From Azonexus sp. (GTDB taxonomy: Bacteria > Pseudomonadota > Gammaproteobacteria > Burkholderiales > Rhodocyclaceae), in contig JAUYEI010000082.1 of the NCBI GenBank assembly GCA_030691385.1, positions 1 through 56,512 of the forward strand: a stretch of 56,512 bases of DNA. Reading direction: 5' to 3'. A program made the position numbers and the translations under genes. A model generated the notes under the pieces. It did not search any database. It worked only from the letters and a program-made list of their open reading frames with translations, and had not been told where the DNA came from. Shown one piece after another: positions 15,962 through 25,350 of the stretch (the first letter of the stretch is position 1; every line of letters starts with the position of its first letter).

Positions 15962-17220
15962 TTCGGGAGGATGGACTCGCCGGCGTAAAGCTGTGCGACG
16001 GTTTCGCGCTGGCGAATGACGTGGATCTGGTCGCCATCGACCATCACTTCAATCGCGCGCGGCCGGGTGTTGTAGTTCGAGGCCATGGTCATGCCGTAGG
16101 CGCCGGCTGACATCACGGCCAGCAGATCACCCGCTTCGACGGCGAGCGGACGGGCCTGGCCGAGGAAATCGCCGGTTTCGCAAACCGGGCCGACGACGTC
16201 GTATTCGCTGGCTGCGCCGGTCCGCGGCACGACCGGCAGAATGTCATGCCAGGCTTCGTAGAGCGCCGGACGCATGAGGTCGTTCATGGCGGCGTCGATG
16301 ATGGCGAAATTCTTGGCCTCGCCCTGCTTGAGGTATTCGATGCGGGTGAGCAGTAAGCCGGCATTGCCGACCAGCCGGCGACCCGGTTCGAGCACGACTT
16401 GCAGGCCGCGACCGGCCAGCTTGTCGAGCAGCGGGTTCAGGTAGGAAGCGACGGTCGGCTGCACCTGTTCGGCGTTGTACTTGATGCCGAGGCCGCCACC
16501 GAGGTCGAGGTGATGAATGTGGATGCCTTCGGCCGCCATCTGGTCAACCAGGGCCAAAATGCGATCGAGCGCTTCGACGAAGGGTGACGGGTCGAGCAGT
16601 TGCGAGCCGATGTGGCAGTCGATGCCGGCAATTTCGATGTTGGGCAGCGCAGCGGCCCGGCGGTAGAGTGCCAACGCGTTGTCGTAAGCCACGCCGAACT
16701 TGGCGCCCTTGAGACCGGTGGAAATGTAGGGGTGCGTCTTCGGATCGACGTTGGGATTGACGCGCAGGCTGATCGGCGCCTTTTTGTCACACCGACCGGC
16801 GACCTCGTTGAGACGTTCCAACTCGGCGGCGGATTCGACGTTGAAACAGAAAATGCCGACGTCGAGCGCCAGCTTCATTTCATCAGCCGTCTTGCCGACG
16901 CCGGAGAAAACGACTTTTTTCGGATCGGCACCGGCGGCCAGAACACGCTGCAGTTCGCCGCCGGAAACGATATCGAAACCGGCGCCGAGGCGGGCAAAGA
17001 CGTTGAGGATGGCGAGGTTGGAGTTGGCCTTGACGGCGTAGCAGACGAGGGCGCCTTTGCCCGTGGGGTGGCCGCCCAACACGTCATGAAACTCGCGCAG
17101 CGAGGCTTCGAGCGCAGCGCGGGAATAAACGTAGGCTGGCGTGCCGAATTGATCGGCAATGGCGGGCAGGGCGACGGATTCGGCGTGCAGGACGCCGTTT
17201 TTCAGGGCAAATTGGGTCAT
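15958..17220 (-). CDS. lysA: Diaminopimelate decarboxylase
   Basis: PLP enzyme that makes lysine from meso-diaminopimelate. The PLP lysine is K64 in CYAVKANSN; the glycine-rich phosphate-binding block HLDLGGGLGIKY and the C-terminal active-site region GPVCETGDFLGQ are all present. The full length is 420 aa. The start ATG at 17220 overlaps the stop of the lptM gene, so the two are coupled. DapF, which makes its substrate, is encoded 12 kb to the left. Confidence 0.97.
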   Translation of the reverse strand: MTQFALKNGVLHAESVALPAIADQFGTPAYVYSRAALEASLREFHDVLGGHPTGKGALVCYAVKANSNLAILNVFARLGAGFDIVSGGELQRVLAAGADPKKVVFSGVGKTADEMKLALDVGIFCFNVESAAELERLNEVAGRCDKKAPISLRVNPNVDPKTHPYISTGLKGAKFGVAYDNALALYRRAAALPNIEIAGIDCHIGSQLLDPSPFVEALDRILALVDQMAAEGIHIHHLDLGGGLGIKYNAEQVQPTVASYLNPLLDKLAGRGLQVVLEPGRRLVGNAGLLLTRIEYLKQGEAKNFAIIDAAMNDLMRPALYEAWHDILPVVPRTGAASEYDVVGPVCETGDFLGQARPLAVEAGDLLAVMSAGAYGMTMASNYNTRPRAIEVMVDGDQIHVIRQRETVAQLYAGESILPK

Positions 17221-17378
17221 GGGGCTTTGGGGCTGGTGGTCGTGCTAACATCCTTGGCGGCTGGCTTGGCCTTGCCAAGCAGCGGTTCAGACGCCGGGCC
17301 GGGCGGCATTTCAAGCCGGCCTTTCATGCCACAGGCGGCAAGGCTCAAGATAATCAGCAAGGCGGCGATTCTGGACAT
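17217..17378 (-). CDS. lptM: Small LPS-transport-associated lipoprotein (LptM/YifL-like)
   Basis: A 53-aa lipoprotein on the minus strand. It starts at the ATG at 17378 with a hydrophobic signal MSRIAALLIILSLAACG, whose lipobox LAAC predicts lipidation at Cys16, followed by the short family motif GMKGRLEMPPG and a Pro/Ala/Lys-rich tail. LptM of enterobacteria helps assemble the LptDE LPS translocon; that role here is inferred from the motif and from the conserved place upstream of lysA and divergent from cyaY. Its stop overlaps the lysA start (ATGA). Confidence 0.85.
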   Translation of the reverse strand: MSRIAALLIILSLAACGMKGRLEMPPGPASEPLLGKAKPAAKDVSTTTSPKAP

Positions 17379-17419
17379 GTTCGGGGCGCTGTCAGCGAAG
17401 AGCGGGATGGTAGCACACG

Positions 17420-17737
17420 ATGGATGACAAGGAATTCAACACCCTGGCCGAGGCAACACTGGCCAGGATCGATGCGGCGCTGGAAGCCAGCGCGGCCGAT
17501 GTCGACTGCCAGCTGGCGGCCGGTGGCGTGCTTGAAATCGAGTTTGACGACGGCAGCAAAATCATCGTCAACCGCCACGGAATCGCCCGGGAAATCTGGG
17601 TCGCGGCCCGTGCGGGCGGCTTTCATTTTCGCTGGGATGGCGCCGTCTGGCGCGACACCCGCGATGCAGCCGAACTGATGGAAAAACTGTCGACGCTCGC
17701 CAGCCAGCAGGCCGGCGAGCCGATTACGCTGCGCTGA
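17420..17737 (+). CDS. cyaY: Iron-sulfur cluster assembly protein CyaY (frataxin)
   Basis: A 105-aa bacterial frataxin that binds iron through an acidic first helix and modulates IscS. The N-terminus MDDKEFNTLAEATLARIDAA is the acidic helix, followed by the strand ADVDCQLAAGGVLEIEFDDGSKIIVNR and IWVAARAGGFHFRWDG. It is divergent from lptM-lysA, the usual order. Its TGA stop is immediately followed by the stop of the convergent PBP1A gene, both carried by the palindrome TGATCA, so there is no intergenic space or terminator. Confidence 0.96.
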   Translation: MDDKEFNTLAEATLARIDAALEASAADVDCQLAAGGVLEIEFDDGSKIIVNRHGIAREIWVAARAGGFHFRWDGAVWRDTRDAAELMEKLSTLASQQAGEPITLR

Positions 17738-20053
17738 TCAGTCGCTGGGCGGCGCGCTGAGGTCCGGCTTGGGCAGCGGAACCGCTTCCTGCGCCTCATC
17801 CCCCGGCGGTTTTTCCTTGGCCGCATTCTCGGCGTAGATGTAGCTCCGTTCCCGGCCTTCGCCCGTGGCAATCAGTCCCTCGGGCACCTGCGGGAGGAGC
17901 ATCGGCACATCCTTTAACGCCCGGCTCATGTAACCAATCCAGATCGGTAGTGCTGCGGCACCGCCGGTTTCCTTGTCACCGAGTTTCCTCGGCTGGTCGA
18001 AACCGATCCAGGCGCAGCCACTGACTGTCATCTGGTAACCGCAGAACCAGGCATCCAGATATTCGTTGGTGGTGCCGGTCTTGCCGGCCAGATCCTGGCG
18101 TTTCAGGATGGCCGAAGCCTTGGCGGCCGTACCGTAGATGGTGACGTCGCGCAGCATGGCATCCATCATGAAGGCATTGCGCGGGTCGATGACGCGGGTT
18201 TCTTCATTGCCCGCTTCGGTCGCTGCCGAGAGGGCCAGCACCTGATTTCCGCCGTCGCGAATTTCGCGGACGACGAAGGGATTGACCCGGAAACCACCGT
18301 TGGCGAAGACCGAATAGGCTGTCACCATCTGCCAGGGTGTGACCGACCCGGCGCCGAGCGCCATGGTCAGGTAAGGCGGATGCTTGGCAGCATCGAAGCC
18401 AAAGCGGGCCGCGTAGTCCTGAGCGTAATGCGTGCCGATAGCCTGCAGGATGCGGATCGAAACCATGTTCTTCGACTTGGCCAGCGCCGTGCGCATGCGC
18501 ATCGGGCCTTCGTACTTGCCGTCGTAGTTATGCGGTTCCCAGGCGGCTGCGCCGGTCTGGCTGGCCGGGATGACGATAGGTTCGTCGGCGATGACGCTGT
18601 TCGGGCCGTAACCTTTTTCCAGCGAAGCGGAGTAGATGAAGGGCTTGAAGCTGGAGCCCGGTTGCCGCCAGGCCTGGGTAACGTGGTTGAACTTGTTGCG
18701 GTTGAAATCAAAGCCGCCAACCAGCGCACGAATGGCCCCATCTTTCGGGTCGACCGCAACAAAAGCGGATTCGACCTCCGGTAGCTGGCTGATCTGCCAG
18801 CCGCCCTTGTCATCCTTTTGCAGGCGAACGATGGCGCTGCGCTTGAGGCGCTTGTTGGGCGGCGCCTTGTCATCGAGCATCCGGACGGCGAATTTCATGG
18901 CATCGCCGGTCAATTTGACAACTTCCCCGCCCTTGCGATAAACCTTGATCTGCCTGGCGTCGGCCGCCAGAACCAACGCCGGAATCAGGTCGCCGGCATC
19001 GGGAATGTCCTGCAGCGCTTCATCGATGGCCTCGTCCTGGTCAGACTTGATGTATTTCATGTTGAGATAGGATTCGGCACCCCGGTAGCCGTGTCGCCGG
19101 TCGTAGTCCATGACCCCTTTGCGCAGGCTGTTGTAGGCAGCCTCCTGCTCGGCCTTGATGAGTGTCGTGTAAACCTTCATGCCGCGTGAGTAAACCTCTT
19201 CCGGGAAGCGCTCGGCGGTAATCTGTCGAGCCATTTCTGCCACGTATTCGGCGTGGACGGCGTATTCGGCCAGTTCACGTTTGACGACCAGGGGTTCCTT
19301 GAGCGCCGCTTCGTGCTGCGTCTCGGTGATATGGCCCAGTTCGCGCATGCGGCGCAGCACGTAGTGCTGGCGCAGTCTGGCCCGGTTCGGATTAACGATC
19401 GGGTTGTAAGCCGACGGAGCCTTGGGCAAGCCGGCCAGCATCGCCGCTTCGGCAATCGAAATCTCCTTGAGCGGCTTGCCGAAGTAAATCTGGGCCGCTG
19501 CCGCAAAACCGTAGGCTCGCTGTCCAAGAAAGATCTGATTGATGTACAGCTCGAAAATCTGGTCTTTCGAAAGGTTGCTCTCTATCTTGAAAGAAAGAAG
19601 GGCCTCGTAGAGCTTGCGGGTATAGGTTTTTTCGCCGGTCAAAAAAAAGTTGCGCGCAACCTGCTGGGTAATGGTCGAGGCTCCTTGCCGCTTGCCACCG
19701 CCGATCAGGTTGGCGCCAATTGCGCGCACGACACCGGTGTAGTCGATGCCGCCGTGTTGATAGAAGCGGTCATCCTCGGCCGCCAGAATTGCATTTTTCA
19801 TGACTGCGGGGACGTCCGCGATCGCCACTACGGCGCGGCGCTCTTCGCCAAATTCGCCAATCAGGAAGCCATCGGCTGTATATACACGCAAGGGGATCTT
19901 CGGCCGGTAATCGGTAAGTACCTCAAGCGACGGCAGGTTCGGGTAGGTGAGGACAAGAACGATCAGCGCCATCGCCACCACGATGGCAACAAGGCCAAGA
20001 AGAAATATGACAGGATAAATAACTAGGCGCAGCGCCGAAGGTAAGGAGGGCAC
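17738..20053 (-). CDS. mrcA: Penicillin-binding protein 1A (bifunctional transglycosylase/transpeptidase)
   Basis: Inner-membrane peptidoglycan synthase of 771 aa. One N-terminal TM helix (about 8-36) is followed by a GT51 glycosyltransferase domain with catalytic EDDRFYQHGG near residue 94 and TITQQVARNFFL. An OB-like insert precedes the transpeptidase domain, which contains GSSFKPF (active Ser near 465), SKN (near 525) and KTGTTNEY (near 656). The C-terminal tail is acidic and Pro-rich. Divergent location from pilMNOPQ is the conserved arrangement in many beta- and gammaproteobacteria. Confidence 0.97.
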   Translation of the reverse strand: MPSLPSALRLVIYPVIFLLGLVAIVVAMALIVLVLTYPNLPSLEVLTDYRPKIPLRVYTADGFLIGEFGEERRAVVAIADVPAVMKNAILAAEDDRFYQHGGIDYTGVVRAIGANLIGGGKRQGASTITQQVARNFFLTGEKTYTRKLYEALLSFKIESNLSKDQIFELYINQIFLGQRAYGFAAAAQIYFGKPLKEISIAEAAMLAGLPKAPSAYNPIVNPNRARLRQHYVLRRMRELGHITETQHEAALKEPLVVKRELAEYAVHAEYVAEMARQITAERFPEEVYSRGMKVYTTLIKAEQEAAYNSLRKGVMDYDRRHGYRGAESYLNMKYIKSDQDEAIDEALQDIPDAGDLIPALVLAADARQIKVYRKGGEVVKLTGDAMKFAVRMLDDKAPPNKRLKRSAIVRLQKDDKGGWQISQLPEVESAFVAVDPKDGAIRALVGGFDFNRNKFNHVTQAWRQPGSSFKPFIYSASLEKGYGPNSVIADEPIVIPASQTGAAAWEPHNYDGKYEGPMRMRTALAKSKNMVSIRILQAIGTHYAQDYAARFGFDAAKHPPYLTMALGAGSVTPWQMVTAYSVFANGGFRVNPFVVREIRDGGNQVLALSAATEAGNEETRVIDPRNAFMMDAMLRDVTIYGTAAKASAILKRQDLAGKTGTTNEYLDAWFCGYQMTVSGCAWIGFDQPRKLGDKETGGAAALPIWIGYMSRALKDVPMLLPQVPEGLIATGEGRERSYIYAENAAKEKPPGDEAQEAVPLPKPDLSAPPSD

Positions 20054-20122
20054 GGTGGTCTGATGGGCGAAATAGGAGTTGCGCGGATTATACGCCGGGC
20101 CAAATCAGCGCCGTGAAATTGC

Positions 20123-20151
20123 TTTACATGCCGGGATGTTATTGTTAGCAT
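20123..20151 (+). promoter_or_regulatory. Sigma70-type promoter for pilMNOPQ
   Basis: TTTACA (20123-20128) and TAGCAT (20146-20151) are spaced by 17 bases in the divergent region between PBP1A and pilM. They lie 63 bases before the pilM start, in an A/T-rich stretch. Confidence 0.5.
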
Positions 20152-20213
20152 CTGAAGTAAATTATTGGTTATTTTGCTAACTACGCATTCCGTAAGGACT
20201 TTTTGGGGGTCTG

Positions 20214-21299
20214 GTGGGCTTAGATATCTCAGCGTTGTTAAATCCCAAGGCGCGGTCCTTGTTCGGTTTGGACATCAGTTCGTCCGCCGTCAAGATGGTT
20301 GAACTGACGGCCAACGGAAAAGACGGCTATCGCGTTGAGCGCTACACCATTGAGGTGTTGCCCAAGGACGCGGTTTCCGATGGCAATATCGCCAATCTGG
20401 ATGGCGTTGTCGACTGCGTCAAGCGTGCCTGGAAGCGGATGGGTACATCGACCCGCAATGTCGCGATGGCTCTGCCGGGTTCCGCGGTCATCACCAAGAA
20501 AATCATCGTGCCGGCCGGGCTGCGCGATGAAGAGCTTGAGGCTCAGGTTGAAACCGAAGCCAATCAATACATTCCTTTTGCCATCGATGAAGTGAATCTC
20601 GATTATCAGGTGATTGGTCCTGCTCCGGCTGTGCCTGATGAGCTTGAAGTGCTGATCGCCGCGTCCAAGAAAGAGCGTGTCGAAGATCGCGTCGCGGTCG
20701 CCGATGCTGCCGGTCTGAAGGCGACCGTCGTTGATGTCGAGTCATTTGCCGCGCTGGCCGCTTTTGAATTGATCGAACGCCAGTTGCCGGAATCAGGCAA
20801 AAACCAGGTCGTTGCCCTGATCGATGCGGGCGCCAATGTGATGAATTTGACAGTCTTGCGCAATGGCCAGCAGGTGTACGCTCGCGAGCAGGCGTTCGGT
20901 GGCGGCATGCTGACTCAGGACATCGCCCGTCACTATGGCATGAGCTACGAAGATGCAGAGGCGGCGAAGCGAGCGGGAAATTTGCCGGAAGGTTATGAGA
21001 TCGAGTTGCTGAACCCGTTCATGGAAAATCTGGCGCTCGAGGTTTCTCGGGCGCTGCAATTCTTCTTTACCTCGACCCAATACAACCAGGTTGATCATAT
21101 TGTTCTGGCTGGTGGTTGCGCCGTCATTCCCGGCATCGATGAGGTCGTGGCCACAAGAACCCAGGTCAATACGCTGATCGCCAACCCCTTCGCCAACATG
21201 GTCCTTTCTGACCGCGTTCGGGCAAAAAGTCTGCTTGCTGATGCCTCATCGCTGATGGTGGCCTGCGGCCTCGCACTGCGGAGGTTTGATCCATCATGA
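20214..21299 (+). CDS. pilM: Type IV pilus assembly protein PilM
   Basis: Cytoplasmic actin-like ATPase-fold protein of the type IV pilus alignment subcomplex; it binds the N-terminal tail of PilN. LFGLDISSSAVKMVEL at the N-terminus is the phosphate-1 region, VALIDAGANVMNLTV the phosphate-2 region, and HIVLAGGCAVIPGIDEV the adenosine loop. At 361 aa it has the usual size. The start is taken as GTG 20214 behind GGGGGT. It is the first of five overlapping pil genes; its stop overlaps the pilN ATG. Confidence 0.95.
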   Translation: MGLDISALLNPKARSLFGLDISSSAVKMVELTANGKDGYRVERYTIEVLPKDAVSDGNIANLDGVVDCVKRAWKRMGTSTRNVAMALPGSAVITKKIIVPAGLRDEELEAQVETEANQYIPFAIDEVNLDYQVIGPAPAVPDELEVLIAASKKERVEDRVAVADAAGLKATVVDVESFAALAAFELIERQLPESGKNQVVALIDAGANVMNLTVLRNGQQVYAREQAFGGGMLTQDIARHYGMSYEDAEAAKRAGNLPEGYEIELLNPFMENLALEVSRALQFFFTSTQYNQVDHIVLAGGCAVIPGIDEVVATRTQVNTLIANPFANMVLSDRVRAKSLLADASSLMVACGLALRRFDPS

Positions 21300-21865
21300 T
21301 TCGCATCAACCTCCTTCCTCATCGCGAAGAGGCGAAAAAGGCCAGGCGCGAGCAGTTTTTTGTGTTGGCCGGACTGGTTTCAGTGCTGGGCACGCTGATT
21401 GTTTTCGCGGTCTATACCCTGATTGGTGGTGCGATCAGCAATCAGGACAATTCGAACAACTTCCTCAAGGGCGAAATAGCTGTCCTTGACAAGCAACTTG
21501 ACCAGATCAAGCGCCTGAAAGAGCAAACGCAAGCATTGCTGTCTCGCAAGCAGGTTATCGAAAACCTCCAGCGCGATCGTGGCGAAACGGTTTATTTGCT
21601 GAGTGAACTGGTCAGGCAGGTGCCGGAAGGCATTTACCTCAAGTCACTCAAGCAGGATGGACTGAAGGTCAGCATCACTGGTCATGCTCAGTCAAATGCC
21701 CGCATTTCGGCACTGATGCGCAATCTGGAAGCATCTCCATGGCTGGAGACGCCGCAACTGATAGAAAGCAAGGCGGTTGTGATTAACGGACGCCGGATTA
21801 ACGAATTTGGCATGACCTTCATTCTCACCCGCGTAAAGCCTGAAGACGGGAAGGTGAAAAAGTGA
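21296..21865 (+). CDS. pilN: Type IV pilus assembly protein PilN
   Basis: A 189-aa inner-membrane protein. The short cytoplasmic N-terminus IRINLLPHREEAKK contains the INLLP motif that docks into PilM. One TM helix (FFVLAGLVSVLGTLIVFAVY, about 19-38) is followed by a periplasmic coiled coil (VLDKQLDQIKRLKEQTQ) and a ferredoxin-like domain that pairs with PilO. It overlaps pilM and pilO by four bases each. Confidence 0.95.
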   Translation: MIRINLLPHREEAKKARREQFFVLAGLVSVLGTLIVFAVYTLIGGAISNQDNSNNFLKGEIAVLDKQLDQIKRLKEQTQALLSRKQVIENLQRDRGETVYLLSELVRQVPEGIYLKSLKQDGLKVSITGHAQSNARISALMRNLEASPWLETPQLIESKAVVINGRRINEFGMTFILTRVKPEDGKVKK

Positions 21866-22545
21866 ACGCCAAGAGTATCTCGTTACCGAAGATTGATTTT
21901 CAGTCCATGGCCGATGATTTTCGGCTAATGAACCCGAATGATCCGGGTGCATGGCCGTTGATTCCGAAAATAACCGTTTTGATAGGGTTGTTTGCCGCCA
22001 TTCTCATCGCCGGTTGGTGGTTTGTCTGGAATGACCAGTTGACCGAACTGGAGACTAAGCAGCGAGAAGAGGAAGCGCTCAAGCAGCAGTATCTCGACAA
22101 GAAACGCCAAGCAGTTAATCTCGATCTTTATATTCAGCAACTCGCCGAAATTGATCGTTCGTTCGGCGCGTTGCTCAAGCAGCTACCGGATAAATCGGAA
22201 ATCGAGGCGCTGCTTATTGAGGTGAACCAGGCCGGTCTTGGTCGCGGTTTGCAGTTCGAACTGTTCAAGCCGGGTCAGGAGCAGGTCAAGGACTTCTACG
22301 CAGAGTTGCCGATTACCGTAAAGATTAACGGTAGCTACCATGACTTTGGGGCGTTTGCGGCCGATATTGCCAAGCTTCCCCGTATTGTCACCCTGAACAA
22401 CATTTCCATTGCGCCGGTCAAGGATAGTGGTCAGCTCTCGCTGGATGCCACAACCAAGACGTTCCGCTATCTGGATGAGGAAGAGATAGCCAAGCAGAAG
22501 AAGGCCGAGCAAGAGAAGAAGGCTGCGCAAGGAGCGAAGAAGTGA
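21862..22545 (+). CDS. pilO: Type IV pilus assembly protein PilO
   Basis: A 227-aa partner of PilN in the alignment subcomplex. One TM helix lies near residues 33-52 (KITVLIGLFAAILIAGWWFV), followed by a coiled coil (LTELETKQREEEALKQQ) and a periplasmic ferredoxin-like domain. The C-terminus is a run of Lys/Glu/Ala (EEEIAKQKKAEQEKKAAQ). The start is a GTG overlapping the pilN stop. The order within pilMNOPQ is canonical. Confidence 0.94.
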   Translation: MNAKSISLPKIDFQSMADDFRLMNPNDPGAWPLIPKITVLIGLFAAILIAGWWFVWNDQLTELETKQREEEALKQQYLDKKRQAVNLDLYIQQLAEIDRSFGALLKQLPDKSEIEALLIEVNQAGLGRGLQFELFKPGQEQVKDFYAELPITVKINGSYHDFGAFAADIAKLPRIVTLNNISIAPVKDSGQLSLDATTKTFRYLDEEEIAKQKKAEQEKKAAQGAKK

Positions 22546-23087
22546 AAAGAATACTGCTCATCGCCCTGTGTGCTCTCCTCAGCGCTTGCGCTGGTGGTGA
22601 TCACGAAGAGTTAAAACAATGGATGGCCGAAAATACCAAAGACATGCGCGGCAATATGCCCAAGTTGCCCGATGTTAAACCCTACGAGCCAGTCCCTTAC
22701 GATGTAGAGGCGACAACTGATCCGTTCAAGCCGAACAAGATCGAGCCAGAGTCCAAATACAAACAGGTTGCCGGCAAAGGGGGCGCATTTCAGCCTGACT
22801 TCGAGGCGAGGGAAGTTCGTAACAGCCTACTTGAAAAATATCCGGTCGAGTCGCTGAAAATGATCGGTTACATGAATGTCAACAAGCGATCTATGGCTGT
22901 TCTTCAAGTTGAAGACAAGGTTAAGCAAGTCAAGGTCGGGGATTACCTGGGGCTTGATTTCGGTATGGTGACGCAGATTTCGGACACGGAAGTTCAACTG
23001 CGCGAATTGATTCAGGATTCTGCGGGTGACTGGACTGAGCGCAAGAGCTCGCTCTACCTGCAGAGCAAGGAGGGAAGCAAGAAATGA
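22542..23087 (+). CDS. pilP: Type IV pilus lipoprotein PilP
   Basis: A 181-aa lipoprotein that links PilNO to the secretin PilQ. The signal MKRILLIALCALLSACAGG has the lipobox LSAC with the lipidated Cys at residue 16. A disordered linker (about 30-85) follows, then the beta-sandwich domain (SLKMIGYMNVNKRSMAVLQ to the end), the region that contacts the PilQ N0 domain. Its GTG start overlaps the pilO stop, and its own stop overlaps the pilQ start. Confidence 0.94.
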   Translation: MKRILLIALCALLSACAGGDHEELKQWMAENTKDMRGNMPKLPDVKPYEPVPYDVEATTDPFKPNKIEPESKYKQVAGKGGAFQPDFEAREVRNSLLEKYPVESLKMIGYMNVNKRSMAVLQVEDKVKQVKVGDYLGLDFGMVTQISDTEVQLRELIQDSAGDWTERKSSLYLQSKEGSKK

Positions 23088-25267
23088 AATTTATCACCTA
23101 TGCGATGGCTGTTGCCTCGGCCTGCCTTGCTTTGTCGTCTCCTGTGCGAGCTGAAGCGCCTCCCGCAAACACTATCGAAGCAGTTAACGTCGCGCAACAG
23201 GGGAATGAAATCGCTCTCCGGATCGATTTGAAGGAGCCATTAGCCTCCCCGCCTCCGGGGTTTAGCGTGGCCAATCCCGCAAAAATTGCGCTTGATTTTC
23301 AGTCGACCGCAAATGGTTTGGGTAAGACCAGCCAGATATTTAATCAGGGTGATTTGCGCGGCATGAATGTTGTTCAAGTCGGGGACCGCACTCGAGTCGT
23401 GCTTAATCTTGTACGGAACATGAATTACAAGACACGGCTTGATGGCAAGGCACTTTACGTGACCCTTACGCCGATTGAGCGCTTGGCAGATTCTGCTTCG
23501 CAACGAACGACCCGTTTTGCCGAGGAAAGCCTGGTTGGCTCGAAGCATTCAGTCAGCGACGTGATGTTCCGTCGTGGCAAGGATGGCGAGGGACGGATTG
23601 TCGTTGATCTGAGTGATGCGGGTACCGGAATAGATATAAGGCAGCAGAGTGGCAATCTCATCGTTGATTTCATGAAAACCACGGTGCCGGATCGTTTGCG
23701 CCGCAAGCTCGATGTCACTGATTTTGCTACGCCTGTAACTACAGTTGAAACCAAGGCCATTGGTGACAATGTCCGGATGATTATTTCGCCAAAAGGTTTG
23801 TGGGAGCACAACGCTTATCAAAGCGACAACCAGTTTATTGTTGAGGTCAAGCAGATTGTCGAAGATCCCAACAAGCTGGTTCAAGGTGCGAAGGTGGGTT
23901 ATCAAGGGCCAAGGGTAAGCATCAATTATCAGAATGGTGACGTGCGTGCGCTGTTGCGTCTGATGGCCGAAGAGCTGAATCTCAATGCGGTCATTAGCGA
24001 AACGGTGACAGGAACGACCACATTGGTGCTGAAGGATGTGCCTGCTGATCAGGTAATCGATATCATCTTCCAGCAAAAGGGTCTTGATATGCGAAAGAAA
24101 GGCAATATCATCCTGATTGCCCCGCGAGATGAAATTGCTACCCGCGAAAAACTGGATTTTGAATCAAAGCAACAGATCAGCGAACTTGAGCCGCTCAAGC
24201 TGGAGCAGTTCCAGTTGAATTATCAAAAGTCGGCCGACGTGGCGAGGTTGCTGGCTGGTTTGCCATTGATCGGCGCCGGAGCCGCACCACTTCCGCCGGC
24301 CGGGTTGAATATCGCTGCACAGCGCATTCTGAGCAAGCGAGGGAGCGCAGTTGCTGATCCCCAGTCGAATATCATTTTCGTCAACGACATACCAAGCAAG
24401 CTTGAAGAAATTCGGACATTCATTCGGTCGATTGATACCGCTGCAAGGCAGGTGCTGATAGAAGCACGGGTCGTTGAGGCTCAGGATAGTTTTAAGCGCG
24501 AGCTTGGCGCAAAGTTAGGCTTGATAAATTCCAAGTCAAGCGAAATTTTAGGTACCGGCATCAATGTTGCGGGTGGCAGAATGACCCCTGCGATAACTAC
24601 GACTTCGGGTGGGACTACGACGACCACACCGGCCACTTTGGTGCAGAATTCGATGGCTGGCGTAAATCTGCCGGTTCCTTCTACCGGGGGAGCGCTTGCG
24701 TTTTCTCTGTTCAACTCTTCGATAACACGAATCCTCAATGTTGAACTTGCGGCGCTGGAGTCGGATGGGCTAGGAAAAATCATTTCAAGTCCGAGGGTGA
24801 TAACGGCTAACAATGTAAAGGCAAAAATTGAGGATGGTACGGAGGTTCCTTACATAACCGCGCAAGCATCAGCCGGGGCGACGACATATACCGTTAGCTT
24901 CAAACCAGCAAAGCTGTCGCTCGAAGTGACTCCTCAGATAACGCCGGAGGGGACGGTCAGAATGAATTTGATTGTAAAAAAAGAAGAGCCTGATTGGACA
25001 AGGGCTGTTAGCGTAAATGGATTCCTGAATCCACCTATCAAGAGTTCGATCGTTGAGACTAATGTTGTTGTTGAAAATGGCGGAACCGTAGTGATCGGTG
25101 GGGTGTTTATCACTGATACCCAGAATACGATTGATAAAGTGCCACTGCTGGGCGATATACCATTCTTTGGATGGTTGTTTAAATACAAGAATGAGACTGG
25201 AAGGCGTCGTGAATTGTTGGTGTTTATTACGCCACGCGTGATTTCCGACAAGATGCGATTTGACTGA
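23084..25267 (+). CDS. pilQ: Type IV pilus secretin PilQ
   Basis: The outer-membrane pore for the pilus, 727 aa. A signal peptide (about 1-23) is followed by two AMIN peptidoglycan-binding domains (about 30-130 and 160-265), the N0/STN domain (VSINYQNGDVRALLRLMAEE), an N1 domain (NYQKSADVARLLAG) and the secretin domain with VLIEARVVEAQDSFKRELG, EVTPQITPEGTVRMNL and a final FITPRVISD. Its last third is distinctly A/T-rich compared with the window. A strong terminator follows the stop by about 25 bases. Confidence 0.96.
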   Translation: MKFITYAMAVASACLALSSPVRAEAPPANTIEAVNVAQQGNEIALRIDLKEPLASPPPGFSVANPAKIALDFQSTANGLGKTSQIFNQGDLRGMNVVQVGDRTRVVLNLVRNMNYKTRLDGKALYVTLTPIERLADSASQRTTRFAEESLVGSKHSVSDVMFRRGKDGEGRIVVDLSDAGTGIDIRQQSGNLIVDFMKTTVPDRLRRKLDVTDFATPVTTVETKAIGDNVRMIISPKGLWEHNAYQSDNQFIVEVKQIVEDPNKLVQGAKVGYQGPRVSINYQNGDVRALLRLMAEELNLNAVISETVTGTTTLVLKDVPADQVIDIIFQQKGLDMRKKGNIILIAPRDEIATREKLDFESKQQISELEPLKLEQFQLNYQKSADVARLLAGLPLIGAGAAPLPPAGLNIAAQRILSKRGSAVADPQSNIIFVNDIPSKLEEIRTFIRSIDTAARQVLIEARVVEAQDSFKRELGAKLGLINSKSSEILGTGINVAGGRMTPAITTTSGGTTTTTPATLVQNSMAGVNLPVPSTGGALAFSLFNSSITRILNVELAALESDGLGKIISSPRVITANNVKAKIEDGTEVPYITAQASAGATTYTVSFKPAKLSLEVTPQITPEGTVRMNLIVKKEEPDWTRAVSVNGFLNPPIKSSIVETNVVVENGGTVVIGGVFITDTQNTIDKVPLLGDIPFFGWLFKYKNETGRRRELLVFITPRVISDKMRFD

Positions 25268-25290
25268 TCGGGAATAATCCGAAACTCACG

Positions 25291-25318
25291 GGGTCGGCGA
25301 TGCCGGCCCTGTTTTTTT
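25291..25318 (+). terminator. Rho-independent terminator of the pil operon
   Basis: GGGTCGGC (25291-25298) pairs with GCCGGCCC (25302-25309; one T-G pair) over a three-base loop, followed by TGTTTTTTT. Confidence 0.88.
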
Positions 25319-25344
25319 GTGCTTGGCGGGTAGTCGGCTAAAAT
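25317..25344 (+). promoter_or_regulatory. Possible promoter for aroK-aroB
   Basis: TTGTGC (25317-25322) and TAAAAT (25339-25344) are spaced by 16 bases. The -10 element ends six bases before the aroK GTG, so a transcript from here would be leaderless or nearly so. No Shine-Dalgarno is present. Confidence 0.4.
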
Positions 25345-25350
25345 CCGAAC

